Source: an uncultured Idiomarina sp. (GTDB lineage Bacteria; Pseudomonadota; Gammaproteobacteria; Enterobacterales; Alteromonadaceae). From it: DNA of 64,000 nucleotides. The stretch lies in assembly GCA_946885915.1 (NCBI GenBank), contig CAMPHF010000006.1, positions 141,208 to 205,207 on the forward strand, read 5' to 3'. Under the pieces are notes generated by a model, which saw only the letters and a list, made by a program, of their open reading frames with translations, was not told the DNA's origin and did not search any database. Below are positions 7,663 through 17,735 of this stretch, piece after piece; within the stretch, counting starts at the first letter, position 1, and every line of letters starts with the position of its first letter. The translations under genes and the position numbers were made by a program.

Positions 7663-10516
7663 AACGACGCTCCTCACCGTCACCGTCGACGTTAGTTACG
7701 CAGCGCTGACATAAGCTTGGATGCGCAGCAATGGTGCCCACTTCCGCGCGATGATGCCAACACCGATCACACTTCGCGTGAGCAGATGCCTTCACCTCTA
7801 CCCACAAGCCTTCAATCGCTGTTTCCGCGGCCTCAGCAGGCGCCTTGGCAACCTCAACTACCGTAGCTTGAGAGGTCAACAACACAAACCGGAGCTCGTC
7901 GGCTAACCGAGTGAGCACCTCGGCGATATCCGCATGGGCATATAAAGTCACTTCTGCTTGCAGTGAACCGCCAATAACCTCTTGACGACGGGCTTGCTCA
8001 AGCGCTTTATTCACTTCATCACGGATGTCAATCAACTGTTCCCATTGTGCAAAGTCCACCTCACCCTGACCCGCATCTACCGCTAAATCAGCAAGCTCCG
8101 TGTACCAAGCCTCTGTGAACACATATTTGCTACGAGTTTCGCCTGTCGCCGTTTGTGCTGGCAATGCTTGCCATACTTCCTGTGCGGTAAAGCTACAAAT
8201 AGGTGCAATCCAACGCACCATAGCTTCTGCAATATGATACAACGCCGTTTGACACGACCGGCGCGCATTCGACTCACGCTTCGCCGTATACTGACGATCT
8301 TTGATCACATCTAAGTAGAAACTACCGAGCTCAATAGAGCAGAAATGCATGAGTTTCTGCACCACGACATGGAACTGATAGTTATCGAAGGCTTCTAGTA
8401 ACTCTGCTTGCAGTTGCTGAGCCCGCGCCACAATCCAACGATCCATTTCCACCATATCAGCAATCGCCACTGCATCCTTGGCAGGCTCAAATTCATTCAA
8501 ATTCGCCAACAAGAAGCGCAAGGTGTTGCGGATCCGCCGATAAGCATCGGCTGAGCGCTTCAAAATTTCATCGGAAACTGTCATTTCACCGGAATAGTCG
8601 GTGGCAGCCACCCACAAGCGCAGAATGTCACCGCCTAATTTGTTCATGACTTCCTGCGGCGCGACCACGTTGCCGATAGACTTCGACATTTTGCGGCCTT
8701 GCCCATCAACGGTAAAACCGTGCGTCAACACTTGCTTGTATGGCGCTTGTTGGTACATCGCCACACCAGTTAGCAACGACGATTGGAACCAACCACGATG
8801 CTGATCAGAACCTTCTAGATACAAGTCAGCCGGCCAGCTTAATCCGCTAAACTCACGCAATACCGCGTGATGAGTTACCCCAGAGTCAAACCACACATCC
8901 AAGGTGTCGGTTACTTTTCGATATTGCTTGGCTTCGGCTTCGCCTAATAATTCCGCTGGTTCTAAATCAAACCAGGCTTGAATACCCTGCTGTTCAACCC
9001 GCTTCGCCACCGCTTCCATTAATTCTAAAGTGCGCGGATGCAGGGCATCGGTATCGCGATCGACAAAAATAGCAATTGGGTTACCCCAAGTACGCTGGCG
9101 TGAAATACACCAATCCGGGCGTCCGGCGACCATTTGCTCGATTCGGCTTTGGCCCCATTCAGGTACCCAGCGTACCGCTTTAATTTCAGCCAATGCCTTA
9201 TTACGTAAGCCTTCTTTCTCCATGCTCACAAACCACTGCGGCGTCGCGCGGAAAATAATAGGCGTTTTATGGCGCCAGCAATGCGGGTAAGAATGCCGAT
9301 ACGCCTCATGGTGCATCAACATGCCAGCTTGTTTCAGCGCCTCGACAATTGCATCGTTCGCTTTAAACACATGCTGCCCAGCAAATAGCGGCGTTTCTTC
9401 TTTGTAAACCCCGTTATCGCCGACCGGATTATAAACTTCGAGGTCATAGCGCTGACCGACCAAGAAGTCGTCCACCCCATGACCCGGCGCCGTATGCACG
9501 CAACCCGTACCTGAATCCGTAGTAACGTGCTCGCCCAGAATAAGCGGAACTTGCAAATCGTACAGCGGATGCTTTAGCGCCACGTGTTCGAGTTCAGCAC
9601 CACTGCAGAAACCTAATTTGTGGTACTGCTTAATATTCCACCGATCCATCACATCGTTGACCAAGTCCGAGGCGATGATCAAGCGCTCAGCCGCCTGCGC
9701 CTCACTGGCTTCAACCTGCACCAACGCGTATTCCAAACCAGCGTGCAAAGTAACAGCGCGGTTCGCCGGAATCGTCCATGGTGTGGTGGTCCAAATCACT
9801 ACACTGATAGGCCCGTTGCCTGCATGTCCTTCCGGATGTGCAAAGCGCTCAGCGACCGCGGCATCAACCACAGGGAACCGCACATCAATAGCAGGCGAGG
9901 TTTTATCTTGGTATTCAACTTCCGCTTCAGCCAAAGCAGAACCACAATCCGTACACCAATGCACCGGCTTAAAGCCTTGCTGCATATGGCCGTTTTCGAT
10001 GATTTTCGCAAGCGCGCGAATGCTATCGGCTTCTTGCTTGAAATTCATAGTCAGATAAGGATTATCCCAATCACCGAATACCCCAAGCCGCTTAAATTCC
10101 TCGCGTTGCTGCTCAACTTGCGTCATGGCATAGTCGCGGCAGTGCTGACGGAAGCTAGCCACATCTAATTTCTTGCCGGGCTTACCGAATTTTTTCTCAA
10201 CCTGCAGTTCAATCGGCAGGCCATGACAATCCCAGCCAGGCACATAAGGCGCGTCATAATCGCTCAAGGTTTTCGCCTTCACGATCATGTCTTTGAGGAT
10301 TTTATTTACCGCGTGACCGATATGAATTTGACCATTTGCGTACGGGGGGCCATCGTGCAAAATGAACGTCGGTTTACCTTGCTTCGCGACCCGAATCTGG
10401 CCATACAGATCATCTGCATACCATGCTTTCAACATCTCTGGTTCGCGCTGTGCCAAGTTCCCACGCATCGGGAAGCTGGTATCAGGCAAGTTGAGCGTTT
10501 GTTTGTAATCACTCAT
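7655..10516 (-). CDS. ileS: Isoleucyl-tRNA synthetase
   Basis: Class I aminoacyl-tRNA synthetase that charges tRNA-Ile and edits Val. It has 953 residues, full length. The HIGH motif is at residues 65-68 (GQIHIGHA), the CP1 editing domain follows ([30 protein letters not shown]), and the KMSKS motif lies near residue 605 ([11 protein letters not shown]). The C terminus carries the zinc-binding module with CDRCWHH and CQRC. It is the second gene of the ribF-ileS-lspA set. The start [19 protein letters not shown] aligns with the family. Confidence 0.98.
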   Translation of the reverse strand: MSDYKQTLNLPDTSFPMRGNLAQREPEMLKAWYADDLYGQIRVAKQGKPTFILHDGPPYANGQIHIGHAVNKILKDMIVKAKTLSDYDAPYVPGWDCHGLPIELQVEKKFGKPGKKLDVASFRQHCRDYAMTQVEQQREEFKRLGVFGDWDNPYLTMNFKQEADSIRALAKIIENGHMQQGFKPVHWCTDCGSALAEAEVEYQDKTSPAIDVRFPVVDAAVAERFAHPEGHAGNGPISVVIWTTTPWTIPANRAVTLHAGLEYALVQVEASEAQAAERLIIASDLVNDVMDRWNIKQYHKLGFCSGAELEHVALKHPLYDLQVPLILGEHVTTDSGTGCVHTAPGHGVDDFLVGQRYDLEVYNPVGDNGVYKEETPLFAGQHVFKANDAIVEALKQAGMLMHHEAYRHSYPHCWRHKTPIIFRATPQWFVSMEKEGLRNKALAEIKAVRWVPEWGQSRIEQMVAGRPDWCISRQRTWGNPIAIFVDRDTDALHPRTLELMEAVAKRVEQQGIQAWFDLEPAELLGEAEAKQYRKVTDTLDVWFDSGVTHHAVLREFSGLSWPADLYLEGSDQHRGWFQSSLLTGVAMYQQAPYKQVLTHGFTVDGQGRKMSKSIGNVVAPQEVMNKLGGDILRLWVAATDYSGEMTVSDEILKRSADAYRRIRNTLRFLLANLNEFEPAKDAVAIADMVEMDRWIVARAQQLQAELLEAFDNYQFHVVVQKLMHFCSIELGSFYLDVIKDRQYTAKRESNARRSCQTALYHIAEAMVRWIAPICSFTAQEVWQALPAQTATGETRSKYVFTEAWYTELADLAVDAGQGEVDFAQWEQLIDIRDEVNKALEQARRQEVIGGSLQAEVTLYAHADIAEVLTRLADELRFVLLTSQATVVEVAKAPAEAAETAIEGLWVEVKASAHAKCDRCWHHRAEVGTIAAHPSLCQRCVTNVDGDGEERRYA

Positions 10517-10559
10517 GTTCCGCGTTTTCCTTTGCTAACAGCTGTATCAACTATAGATT

Positions 10560-11522
10560 CTAGCGTTTTGCAGCCGCTTGGGCTACCTCAACATCGCGCT
10601 TAATTTGCGCTTGTAACGCCGTTAAAGACTCGAATTTTTGTTCCGCTCGAACGAAACCAATGGGCTCAATTTGCAGCTGACGTCCGTATAAATTGTCGTC
10701 AAAATCGAACACATGTACTTCAATCTGCGCCCGGGTGCCATTTACCGTCGGGCGTGGGCCAATATTAGCCACGCCATAGTGGCTTTGCGCTCGGCCATGG
10801 TGCGTAATGCCATGCACACGCACCGCATACACCCCGCGCAACGGCGAATGCAGCCGCTTCAACATAATATTAGCGGTTGGGAACCCCAACTCACGTCCGC
10901 GCTTTTCTCCGTGTACAACTCGCCCGCACAACATAAACGGCCGGCCTAGCATGGCCGCAGCCTCAGTAAACTGATGTGCCGTTAACGCCGCGCGAATGGC
11001 GGTACTGCTCACCCGGGTTTGCGCTTGCCGATAACTTTGCGTATCAACCACGGCAAAGCCAAATTGTTGCCCGGCTTGTTGCAGCATGTTGAAGTCGCCC
11101 GTCCGCCCGCGGCCAAATCTAAAGTCGTCACCCACGACCAAAAACTTCACGCCTAGCCGCCCCACCAAAGTGTGTTCGATAAAGGCATGCGGATCTTGTG
11201 CCGCAAAGCTGGCATCAAAGCGCTCAACCAAATGATAATCAAGTTGCTGAGCCGCAAGTGCAACATGCTTTTCGCGCAGATTAGTAAGCCGTGCGGGCGC
11301 TTGCATAGGCGCGAACAGTTCTTGCGGCTGCGGTTCAAAGGTCATGGCTACGGCGGGAACCTGCAGCTTTAGCGCCTGCGCACGCACCTGGGCGAGCACT
11401 GCTTGATGACCCAAATGCACCCCATCGAAATTGCCAATGGTGAGCACACAGCCCGTTTGCGCAAGGGCACGGTGTGCGTTGTAGATACCACGGATAAATA
11501 AGGTGTGTGGAGTTGTTTGCAT
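10560..11522 (-). CDS. ribF: Bifunctional riboflavin kinase/FAD synthetase
   Basis: RibF makes FMN from riboflavin and FAD from FMN. The N-terminal nucleotidyltransferase domain has GNFDGVHLGHQAVL at about residues 30-43 and the VVGDDFRFGRGRTGD motif. The C-terminal flavokinase domain has GRELGFPTANI and GVANIGPRPTVNG. The ATG at 11522 gives 320 residues; a GTG 18 bases upstream, at 11540, is a possible longer start with a somewhat better spaced purine-rich site. Gene order murJ-ribF-ileS is the usual one. Confidence 0.96.
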   Translation of the reverse strand: MQTTPHTLFIRGIYNAHRALAQTGCVLTIGNFDGVHLGHQAVLAQVRAQALKLQVPAVAMTFEPQPQELFAPMQAPARLTNLREKHVALAAQQLDYHLVERFDASFAAQDPHAFIEHTLVGRLGVKFLVVGDDFRFGRGRTGDFNMLQQAGQQFGFAVVDTQSYRQAQTRVSSTAIRAALTAHQFTEAAAMLGRPFMLCGRVVHGEKRGRELGFPTANIMLKRLHSPLRGVYAVRVHGITHHGRAQSHYGVANIGPRPTVNGTRAQIEVHVFDFDDNLYGRQLQIEPIGFVRAEQKFESLTALQAQIKRDVEVAQAAAKR

Positions 11523-11620
11523 CGGCCGACCAGTAACCACTCAAGCTCTTCAATAGCAAGTTTAATAAAGGACGGAGTATACGTGAATTTGTACTGGGTT
11601 TCGACTGCCTTCAGCGCCGC

Positions 11621-13198
11621 TTAAGCATGCGGCGCGCGTAACTGCGATAGCCGCAAGCCTAAGCCAACTTGTACCACCAAATAAGTTAGTGCTGCAGCGC
11701 CAACATATTGGGCTAAATACCAAGCCCGCTCTAATGCCGTCGCACTTAACCAAACCTCGCGCCCTGGCAGCAACCAGAGTAATAGCGCCACCATGACCGC
11801 CGTCGCCACCGCAGTCCGAACTAAAAAGCGAATGGTACCGGGTTGCCGTTGCAACACCCCATCTTGATACAGCGCATAACCTAACAACCCAGCATTTAGT
11901 AAAGCCGACAACGAAGTGGCGGCCGCTAAGCCCACATGACCAAACGGAATAGCGAGCAATAAGTTAAATACCATGTTGCTCACCATAGCGATAATGCCGA
12001 ATTTCACTGGCCGTTTAGTGTCTTGCCGAGCATAGAAACCCGTCGCCAGCACTTTTACTAGCATAAAACTGAGCAACCCAAATCCGTAAGCAATTAGGCT
12101 ATAAGAAGCAAGCCTGGCATCATCAGGCGTAAATGCACCATGCATAAAAAGTGTCATCAGCATAGGCTCGGCCAATACAATCAGCCCCGCCATCGCCGGC
12201 AACCCGAGCAGCACGACAGTGCGAATACCCCAATCTAAAGTATGACTAAAAGCGGCCGCAGATTTATCCACATGCCGCCCCGATAGCGCTGGCAAAATAA
12301 CCGTCGCAATCGCAATCCCAAATAGTCCTAAAGGAAATTCAAGCAACCGGTCAGAATAATACAACCAACTGATTGACCCGGTGACTAGGAAACTGGCGAT
12401 TAAAGTATCGAGCAACAGGTTAATTTGGCTTACCGAAACCCCAAATAATGCGGGGATCATTAATTTACGGATGCGCGTGACACCCTCATCACGCCAACCC
12501 CAACGCGGGCGAACCAATAATCCCGCGCGTTTCAGAAACGGTAACTGGAACACCAACTGAATCAGTCCACCAAAGAATACGCCCCACGCGAGCGCATATT
12601 CAGGCTGCGCTAATTGCGGCGCTAACCAGATGGCCGCTGCAATAATTGCAACGTTCAAAAACACCGGGGTGAATGCCGCAACCGCAAATTTACCAATGGC
12701 GTTCAAAATAGCGCCCGCTAAGGCAGTAAAAGTAATAAACCATAAGTATGGAAAGGTAATGCGGAGCAAATCACTCGCTAACACAAATTTTTCGCCCTGC
12801 GGACCGCCATGATACCAATCTAGGAACCACCCCATCCCAAATAAGGCAGTGACGACCGGGGATAAAATCACGCCGGCGATAGTAATAACCGTCACAATGG
12901 TGCCGAGCGTTCCAGCAACCCGAGCAATCAGTAGCTGTTGATCAGGAAGCTCACGGCCTTGCTTGTATTCAACCAAGACCGGCACAAAGGCCTGTGCAAA
13001 GGCGCCTTCGGCAAACAAGCGACGTAAAAAATTAGGAATTTTATTAGCGAATAGAAACACATCAGCGGCAGCACCCGCGCCCATTAGGTTGGCGATAACC
13101 ACATCGCGTACGAGCCCCATCACTCGTGACAGCAACGTCATCAGACTCACCACAGCGCCGGAGCGTAATAAACGATTGGAGGTTGCGGACACAAGCAT
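11621..13198 (-). CDS. murJ: Lipid II flippase MurJ
   Basis: MurJ moves lipid II across the inner membrane for peptidoglycan synthesis. The 525-residue protein is almost entirely hydrophobic, with about 14 predicted membrane segments. It begins with the family hallmark SLMTLLSRVMGLVRDVVIA and ANKIPNFLRRLFAEGAFAQAFVPVL. The conserved arginines and the SVSQINLLLDTLIAS and YYSDRLLEFPLGLFGIAIATVILPALS motifs are present. Divergent from the DUF885 gene across 95 bases, and first gene of the housekeeping block, 98 bases before ribF. Confidence 0.97.
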   Translation of the reverse strand: MLVSATSNRLLRSGAVVSLMTLLSRVMGLVRDVVIANLMGAGAAADVFLFANKIPNFLRRLFAEGAFAQAFVPVLVEYKQGRELPDQQLLIARVAGTLGTIVTVITIAGVILSPVVTALFGMGWFLDWYHGGPQGEKFVLASDLLRITFPYLWFITFTALAGAILNAIGKFAVAAFTPVFLNVAIIAAAIWLAPQLAQPEYALAWGVFFGGLIQLVFQLPFLKRAGLLVRPRWGWRDEGVTRIRKLMIPALFGVSVSQINLLLDTLIASFLVTGSISWLYYSDRLLEFPLGLFGIAIATVILPALSGRHVDKSAAAFSHTLDWGIRTVVLLGLPAMAGLIVLAEPMLMTLFMHGAFTPDDARLASYSLIAYGFGLLSFMLVKVLATGFYARQDTKRPVKFGIIAMVSNMVFNLLLAIPFGHVGLAAATSLSALLNAGLLGYALYQDGVLQRQPGTIRFLVRTAVATAVMVALLLWLLPGREVWLSATALERAWYLAQYVGAAALTYLVVQVGLGLRLSQLRAPHA

Positions 13199-13293
13199 TC
13201 CTTGTCAGTCGCCGCCCGCCGTGGGCGCGCTTGCTAATAAACACACAGCAGCGTACATTTTGACACTCATTCTCGCAAGGAGCAAAACACCCG

Positions 13294-15117
13294 ATGAGCA
13301 TAAGATGGCGCTGGATCATCATCTTGACTGTATTACTAGGCGCCGTTGGCGGCTATTTCCTCGCCCGCTTGTTGTGGTTCAAACCGGTCACCATTGAGCA
13401 GTTTTACGACCGCGTGAATATCGATATGAATCAGCAGCCACCCGCGTGGATGACGCAGCTTGGGATTTTTGAACAATTTGGCTTACGCGAACACAATAGT
13501 CGCCTGAATGACCTTTCCCCTAATGCCCAGCTAGCCTATGCCGAGCTCCTGAGAAATACCTACGAGCTGTTTAATAGTTACGATACGAGCGGTTTGAGTG
13601 CCGCCGAGCGCACCAGTTATGCCGTACTTGAACATTATCTGACCACTGAACTCGCCGGTTTAGCTTGGCAGCGTCACGACTATCCTATTAACCCTTTTAA
13701 CGGTGTGCAAAGCTCTTTGCCCGGTTATTTATTGCAGTTAGAAATCACCGATAGTGGCAGCGCCGAGCATTACGTCGCGAGTTTAGGGAAAATAAGCGAA
13801 CAATTCACTTGGCTGCAACAAGATCTGCAAGAACGCGCGGCGCAAGGGTTAATCGCACCGGATTTTGTGCTGCAAGAGAGCATTACCCAAATCGAGAATT
13901 TTTTGGCCGGTGGTCCAGCTAGTAATTTATTGCTAAAAAGCTTTGAGCAAAAACTAGAAGCGGCAGGCATGAATTTTGAGGCCCGCTTGAGTTTTTATGA
14001 CCAAACTCGCGCATTGTTACAAACTGAAATTTACCCCGCCTACCAAGATTTACTGCAAACCCTGCGCGACTTATTGCCACAAGCTTACCCCAATGCCGGG
14101 GTGTGGCAGTTACCCGGCGGCGCCGAATATTATGATTACCTGATCACCAAATACACGACGCACAGCTTAACCGCCGACGAGCTGCATCAAATCGGTTTAC
14201 TCGAGGTAGCACGTCTACAACAAGATCTACGTGACCAATTGGCTACATTGAATATTAATGCAGATGATTGGGTGCAAGTGATGGCTGGGCTTAATCAAGA
14301 CCCAACCCAATTATACGAGGATAGCGCGCTTGGTCGCGCCCAGGTGTTAGCCGATTTTGAAGCCATGTTAAATGAAATCAGCACCTATCTTGGCCCGGCA
14401 TTACGACTACGGCCAACCGCCGACCTTCGCGTTGAGGCCATACCGAACTATGCTAGCAATGCACCGGGCGGCTATTATCAACCACCCGCCGCCGGAGAAA
14501 ATTCATTTGGCACTTTTTATGTGAATTTAGCGCGGATGGATAATGTGCCAAGCTACAGCATGAAAACCTTAGCCGTTCATGAAGGCATTCCGGGACATCA
14601 CACCCAGCTGGCATTGCAAGCCGAATTAGACAGCATTCCGAGTTTTCATCGGTTGCTATCAATCCCCGTATTTAGCGAAGGCTGGGCCTTGTACGCCGAA
14701 CGACTCATGTTTGAACTCGGACTCTATGCCGATGATGACTTAGGCAATTTAGGCCGCATTCAATCCGAGCTATTTCGCGCGGCTAGGTTAGTAGTTGACA
14801 CCGGCATTCATACCAAACGCTGGACTCGCGCTGAGGCCGTGGATTATATGTACAACGCCACTGGTTTACCGCGCCATGAAGTGCGCGCCGAAGTCATGCG
14901 GTACATCGTTCAGCCCGGCCAGGCTTTAGCCTACACCGTAGGGATGCAGGAACTCTTAAGCTTGCGTGATAAAGCGCGCCGTGAATTGGGCCCGCAGTTC
15001 GACTTGCGAGACTTTCATGATGCGATTTTACGCCATGGCAGCTTGCCAATACCGGTACTTCGAGAAGTGGTGAACCACTACATTGCCGAGCAGCTAGAAA
15101 TTAGAAAAGCCCAATAA
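13294..15117 (+). CDS. DUF885 family metallohydrolase-like protein
   Basis: A 607-residue protein of the DUF885 family. An N-terminal hydrophobic segment (ILTVLLGAVGGYFLARLLWF) suggests a membrane anchor or signal. The zinc-binding motif appears at about residue 428 as HEGIPGHHTQL, with a downstream SEGWALYAERL that supplies a further Glu ligand, so a metallopeptidase-like fold is likely. The family substrate is not established. A GCAAGGAG site precedes the ATG. It stands alone between murJ and rpsT. The family call is secure, but a specific enzymatic role cannot be given. Confidence 0.85.
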   Translation: MSIRWRWIIILTVLLGAVGGYFLARLLWFKPVTIEQFYDRVNIDMNQQPPAWMTQLGIFEQFGLREHNSRLNDLSPNAQLAYAELLRNTYELFNSYDTSGLSAAERTSYAVLEHYLTTELAGLAWQRHDYPINPFNGVQSSLPGYLLQLEITDSGSAEHYVASLGKISEQFTWLQQDLQERAAQGLIAPDFVLQESITQIENFLAGGPASNLLLKSFEQKLEAAGMNFEARLSFYDQTRALLQTEIYPAYQDLLQTLRDLLPQAYPNAGVWQLPGGAEYYDYLITKYTTHSLTADELHQIGLLEVARLQQDLRDQLATLNINADDWVQVMAGLNQDPTQLYEDSALGRAQVLADFEAMLNEISTYLGPALRLRPTADLRVEAIPNYASNAPGGYYQPPAAGENSFGTFYVNLARMDNVPSYSMKTLAVHEGIPGHHTQLALQAELDSIPSFHRLLSIPVFSEGWALYAERLMFELGLYADDDLGNLGRIQSELFRAARLVVDTGIHTKRWTRAEAVDYMYNATGLPRHEVRAEVMRYIVQPGQALAYTVGMQELLSLRDKARRELGPQFDLRDFHDAILRHGSLPIPVLREVVNHYIAEQLEIRKAQ

Positions 15118-15123
15118 AGGGAG

Positions 15124-15152
15124 TTGACTTTTGTGAGCAAAACAGGCATATT
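15124..15152 (+). promoter_or_regulatory. Sigma-70 promoter of rpsT
   Basis: TTGACT, a 17-base spacer and CATATT lie about 50 bases before the rpsT start. Spacing is ideal and both hexamers are close to consensus. Confidence 0.6.
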
Positions 15153-15202
15153 CCTCGGCCTTTATAACACAGCGTCCTGTTAACGATTTTTAGGAGTTCA
15201 CC

Positions 15203-15466
15203 TTGGCTAACATCAAGTCTGCGAAAAAGCGTGCGGTACAAGCGGAAAAAAACCGTCGCCACAACGCGAGCCGCCGCTCAATGATGCGTACACAATTGAA
15301 AAAAGTAATCACTGCTGTTGAAGCAGGCGACAAAGCGGCCGCTCAGCAGGCTTTTGCAACCTTAGCGCCAGTACTTGATCGCTATGCAAGCAAAGGTTTG
15401 ATTGACAAGAATAAAGCAGCTCGTCATAAGAGCCGTTTGAACGCAAAAATTAAAGCTTTGGCCTAA
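15203..15466 (+). CDS. rpsT: Ribosomal protein bS20
   Basis: Small-subunit protein S20, 87 residues, binding 16S rRNA. The sequence starts [18 protein letters not shown] and is rich in Lys, Arg and Ala as expected; the C-terminal [11 protein letters not shown] is typical. The start codon is TTG, preceded by TAGGAG. A TTG start is also used by E. coli rpsT, where it takes part in autoregulation, so the same control may operate here (inference). It is monocistronic, with its own promoter and a strong terminator. Confidence 0.98.
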   Translation: MANIKSAKKRAVQAEKNRRHNASRRSMMRTQLKKVITAVEAGDKAAAQQAFATLAPVLDRYASKGLIDKNKAARHKSRLNAKIKALA

Positions 15467-15514
15467 TCGCCAACGCGATGCCGCGTGCCTTGACGCGCTG
15501 CGCATTTGATTGCG

Positions 15515-15545
15515 AAAAACCCGCCTGTTGGCGGGTTTTTTGTTT
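15515..15545. terminator. Bidirectional terminator between rpsT and pseI
   Basis: An 11-base perfect stem AAAAACCCGCC / GGCGGGTTTTT with a TGTT loop, followed by a T-rich run. The A-tract on the other side makes it usable by the convergent pseI operon as well. Confidence 0.9.
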
Positions 15546-15552
15546 TTGATTA

Positions 15553-16569
15553 TTACTTGGTTGGTGCCCCAATAAATGATTCTTTCAACGGAACCCCAGC
15601 GGGAATATCACAAGCGGCAACCGTTGCAAGCACCTCGGGCAATCGCGTGGGCGCTAACCCCTGCCCACCTCGCAACGACTTTACATTGTCATTGGTAAAG
15701 GGTTCTCCAGCTTTCATTGGCCGTGATACAAACAAAGAACGCCGCCGTAATTTGTCTTTTTCTGTGACCGCATAGGTCACCTTACCCAATGCATGCTCGG
15801 TTTCACGAACTGCTTTCACCATCGCGGCGAACTCATCGGGCTCCATGGAAAAAGCGGCATCGGCGCCACCCAAACTTCTGTCCAGCACAAAATGTTTCTC
15901 AACAACTGTTGCGCCCAGAGCAACTGCAGTTACCGGTACAGCATGTCCAGCCGTATGATCAGATACACCGACCTGCACCTTAAATCGCTGCCGCATATCC
16001 ACCATGGTCAGCAAGTTCGCATCCGCAATAGTGGCGGGATATTGCGATGTACACTTGAGTAGCGTTACATCATGGTTGCCTTCGGCAAAACATGCTTGTA
16101 ATGCCAATTCAATGTCGCTATCCGTTGCTACGCCAGTCGAGATAATCACTGGTTTTTGAGTTGCGGCACAAGCTCGAATCAACGGAATATCAGTAATCTC
16201 AAATGAAGCAATTTTATAAATTGGATTACCAATTGATTCCAAAAAGGTCACGGCCTCAAAATCGAACGGACTTGAAAAACAAACCATACCTAGTTCATGC
16301 GCTAGTTCCATAAGTGGCTTGTGCCACTCATAACGTAAAGCGGCCTCAGCATATAAGTCCCACAACGTACGCCCATCCCATAAGCCTCCACTTAATGGTT
16401 TGCCAAAGTAGTCATTCTGCAACGGCAAAGTAAGGGATTCAGGCTTATACGTCTGCAGTTTAACTGCATCGGCACCAGCCTTCGCCATGGCGCGTATGGT
16501 TTGCTCCGCGATGGCAAGGTCGTTATGGTGGTTTGCTGATAGCTCAGCAACAATAAAGCAAGGTTTCAT
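15553..16569 (-). CDS. pseI: Pseudaminic acid synthase (NeuB family)
   Basis: PseI condenses the PseG product with phosphoenolpyruvate to make pseudaminic acid. The 338-residue protein (ATG at 16569, after AAGGTGAC) has the NeuB barrel with FIVAELSANHHND at the N terminus, AGADAVKLQTYKPESLTL, YKIASFEITDIPLI, and SDHTAGHAVPVTAVALGATVVEKHF. A C-terminal SAF (antifreeze-like) domain of about 60 residues follows (RRSLFVSRPMKAGEPFT). The neighbouring pseB/C/F/G genes favour pseudaminic acid over sialic or legionaminic acid. Last gene of the locus, 7 bases after the ACP gene. Confidence 0.9.
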   Translation of the reverse strand: MKPCFIVAELSANHHNDLAIAEQTIRAMAKAGADAVKLQTYKPESLTLPLQNDYFGKPLSGGLWDGRTLWDLYAEAALRYEWHKPLMELAHELGMVCFSSPFDFEAVTFLESIGNPIYKIASFEITDIPLIRACAATQKPVIISTGVATDSDIELALQACFAEGNHDVTLLKCTSQYPATIADANLLTMVDMRQRFKVQVGVSDHTAGHAVPVTAVALGATVVEKHFVLDRSLGGADAAFSMEPDEFAAMVKAVRETEHALGKVTYAVTEKDKLRRRSLFVSRPMKAGEPFTNDNVKSLRGGQGLAPTRLPEVLATVAACDIPAGVPLKESFIGAPTK

Positions 16570-16576
16570 TGTCACC

Positions 16577-16804
16577 TTAAGCCTTGTTGAAGTAAGTCAG
16601 GACATCCTGAATAGTATTTAGTTTTTCGACATCCTCATCAGGAACTTGAACACCAGTCGATTGTTCTAGTTCAACAAATAAGTTAAATAAATCTAAACTA
16701 TCTAAACCATTCTCGGTAAACACCCCATCAACGGGTAATGAAGAAATATCTGCTGTTACACCAGACTTCTTCATTGCGTCTCTTACATTTTGCTCTGTTA
16801 ACAT
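16577..16804 (-). CDS. Dedicated acyl carrier protein
   Basis: A 75-residue acyl carrier protein. The phosphopantetheine attachment serine is Ser36 in the motif NGLDSLDLFNLF, within an acidic four-helix pattern. It lies in a sugar-nucleotide locus, one base after a KAS III-like gene and just before pseI, so it is not the housekeeping acpP, which normally sits beside fabF/fabD. It probably carries an acyl group that the local synthase and acyltransferase build and transfer onto the nonulosonic acid precursor. The family is clear. The role is inferred from position. Confidence 0.85.
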   Translation of the reverse strand: MLTEQNVRDAMKKSGVTADISSLPVDGVFTENGLDSLDLFNLFVELEQSTGVQVPDEDVEKLNTIQDVLTYFNKA

Positions 16805-16805
16805 G

Positions 16806-17735
16806 TTATTTCTCCCGCTTCAAAATGGCCGAAGCCCATGAAAAACCAACGCCAAACCCACTGATCACAATATTCTTAATAGCTTGTTTCGATTGTCGGC
16901 GCTCAAGCATAAGAGGAATCGTAGACGAAACCGTATTTCCAATCCCCGCCAGCTCTTGTGGCACCAACTGCTTCTCGACCCCCAGCCCTCGCGCAATAAC
17001 ATCAACAATCGCAGCGCTGCCTTGGTGTACAAGAAATTCGTCTATATTGCTCAACTCAAGGTTTGCAGCGGCTAATAGTTTCTTGATATGCGGCGCAACG
17101 TTTAGCGCTGCAAAGTTGAACACTTGGCGTCCATTCATGTGTAACTTTTTCTCGCGCACACACAAATGCTCAGCACCTTGGCCATCGGTGCCATAGGCAA
17201 CTGGGCCCAAACTGTACAAAGGATCTTTACCGACTAACGTGGCAGTAGCTGCATCACCGAATAGTAAAGAAGTGACGCGGTCTTGCCGATCAATAACCTT
17301 GGAATAGGGGTCTGCGGTGATCAGCAAACCGCAATTGAGACCACTTGCACTTAAGAATCCTTGCAGCACGTAAAGCCCGTAAACATAGCCCGAACAGCCA
17401 AGGCTTACATCAAAAGCAGCAACTGTGTTCGGCAATCCCAATTTATGCTGAACGATTGCTGCAGTATGCGGTAACCCTTCGCCATCACCATTTTGGGTCA
17501 CCACTACAATGGCATCGATAGCATCCAAACTAATGTTGGAATTAACTGCGAGTAACTCTCTAACGGCGGCTACTGCAAGGTCCGAGGTCTCATATCCAGC
17601 ATCTAACTGGGGGAGTTTACGACTACCTATCTTGGTATCAATAAAATCTGCGGTCTCGCCGAACCTTTGTGCCTGTTCTATATTATCGATACTCGAGGTA
17701 GGAACGTAACTCGCTATTTGCTTAATTCCAAACAT
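16806..17735 (-). CDS. 3-oxoacyl-ACP synthase III-like enzyme in sugar locus
   Basis: Thiolase-fold condensing enzyme of the FabH type, 309 residues from the ATG at 17735. The catalytic triad is intact: Cys114 in SLGCSGYVYG, His237 in LVHQGS and Asn267 in GIGNTVSS. The N-terminal half begins FGIKQIASYVPTSS, as in FabH. It overlaps the preceding unknown gene by 14 bases and is followed by the ACP gene after one base, so the three are almost certainly co-translated. Housekeeping FabH would sit in a fab cluster. Here a role in making a special acyl-ACP for glycan modification is more likely. The substrate cannot be read from the sequence. Confidence 0.85.
   Translation of the reverse strand: MFGIKQIASYVPTSSIDNIEQAQRFGETADFIDTKIGSRKLPQLDAGYETSDLAVAAVRELLAVNSNISLDAIDAIVVVTQNGDGEGLPHTAAIVQHKLGLPNTVAAFDVSLGCSGYVYGLYVLQGFLSASGLNCGLLITADPYSKVIDRQDRVTSLLFGDAATATLVGKDPLYSLGPVAYGTDGQGAEHLCVREKKLHMNGRQVFNFAALNVAPHIKKLLAAANLELSNIDEFLVHQGSAAIVDVIARGLGVEKQLVPQELAGIGNTVSSTIPLMLERRQSKQAIKNIVISGFGVGFSWASAILKREK

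Noticed and set aside
9618..10168. Long plus-strand frames of 146 and 182 codons
   Set aside because: They lie antisense inside ileS, have no ribosome site or family pattern, and follow from the codon bias of ileS.
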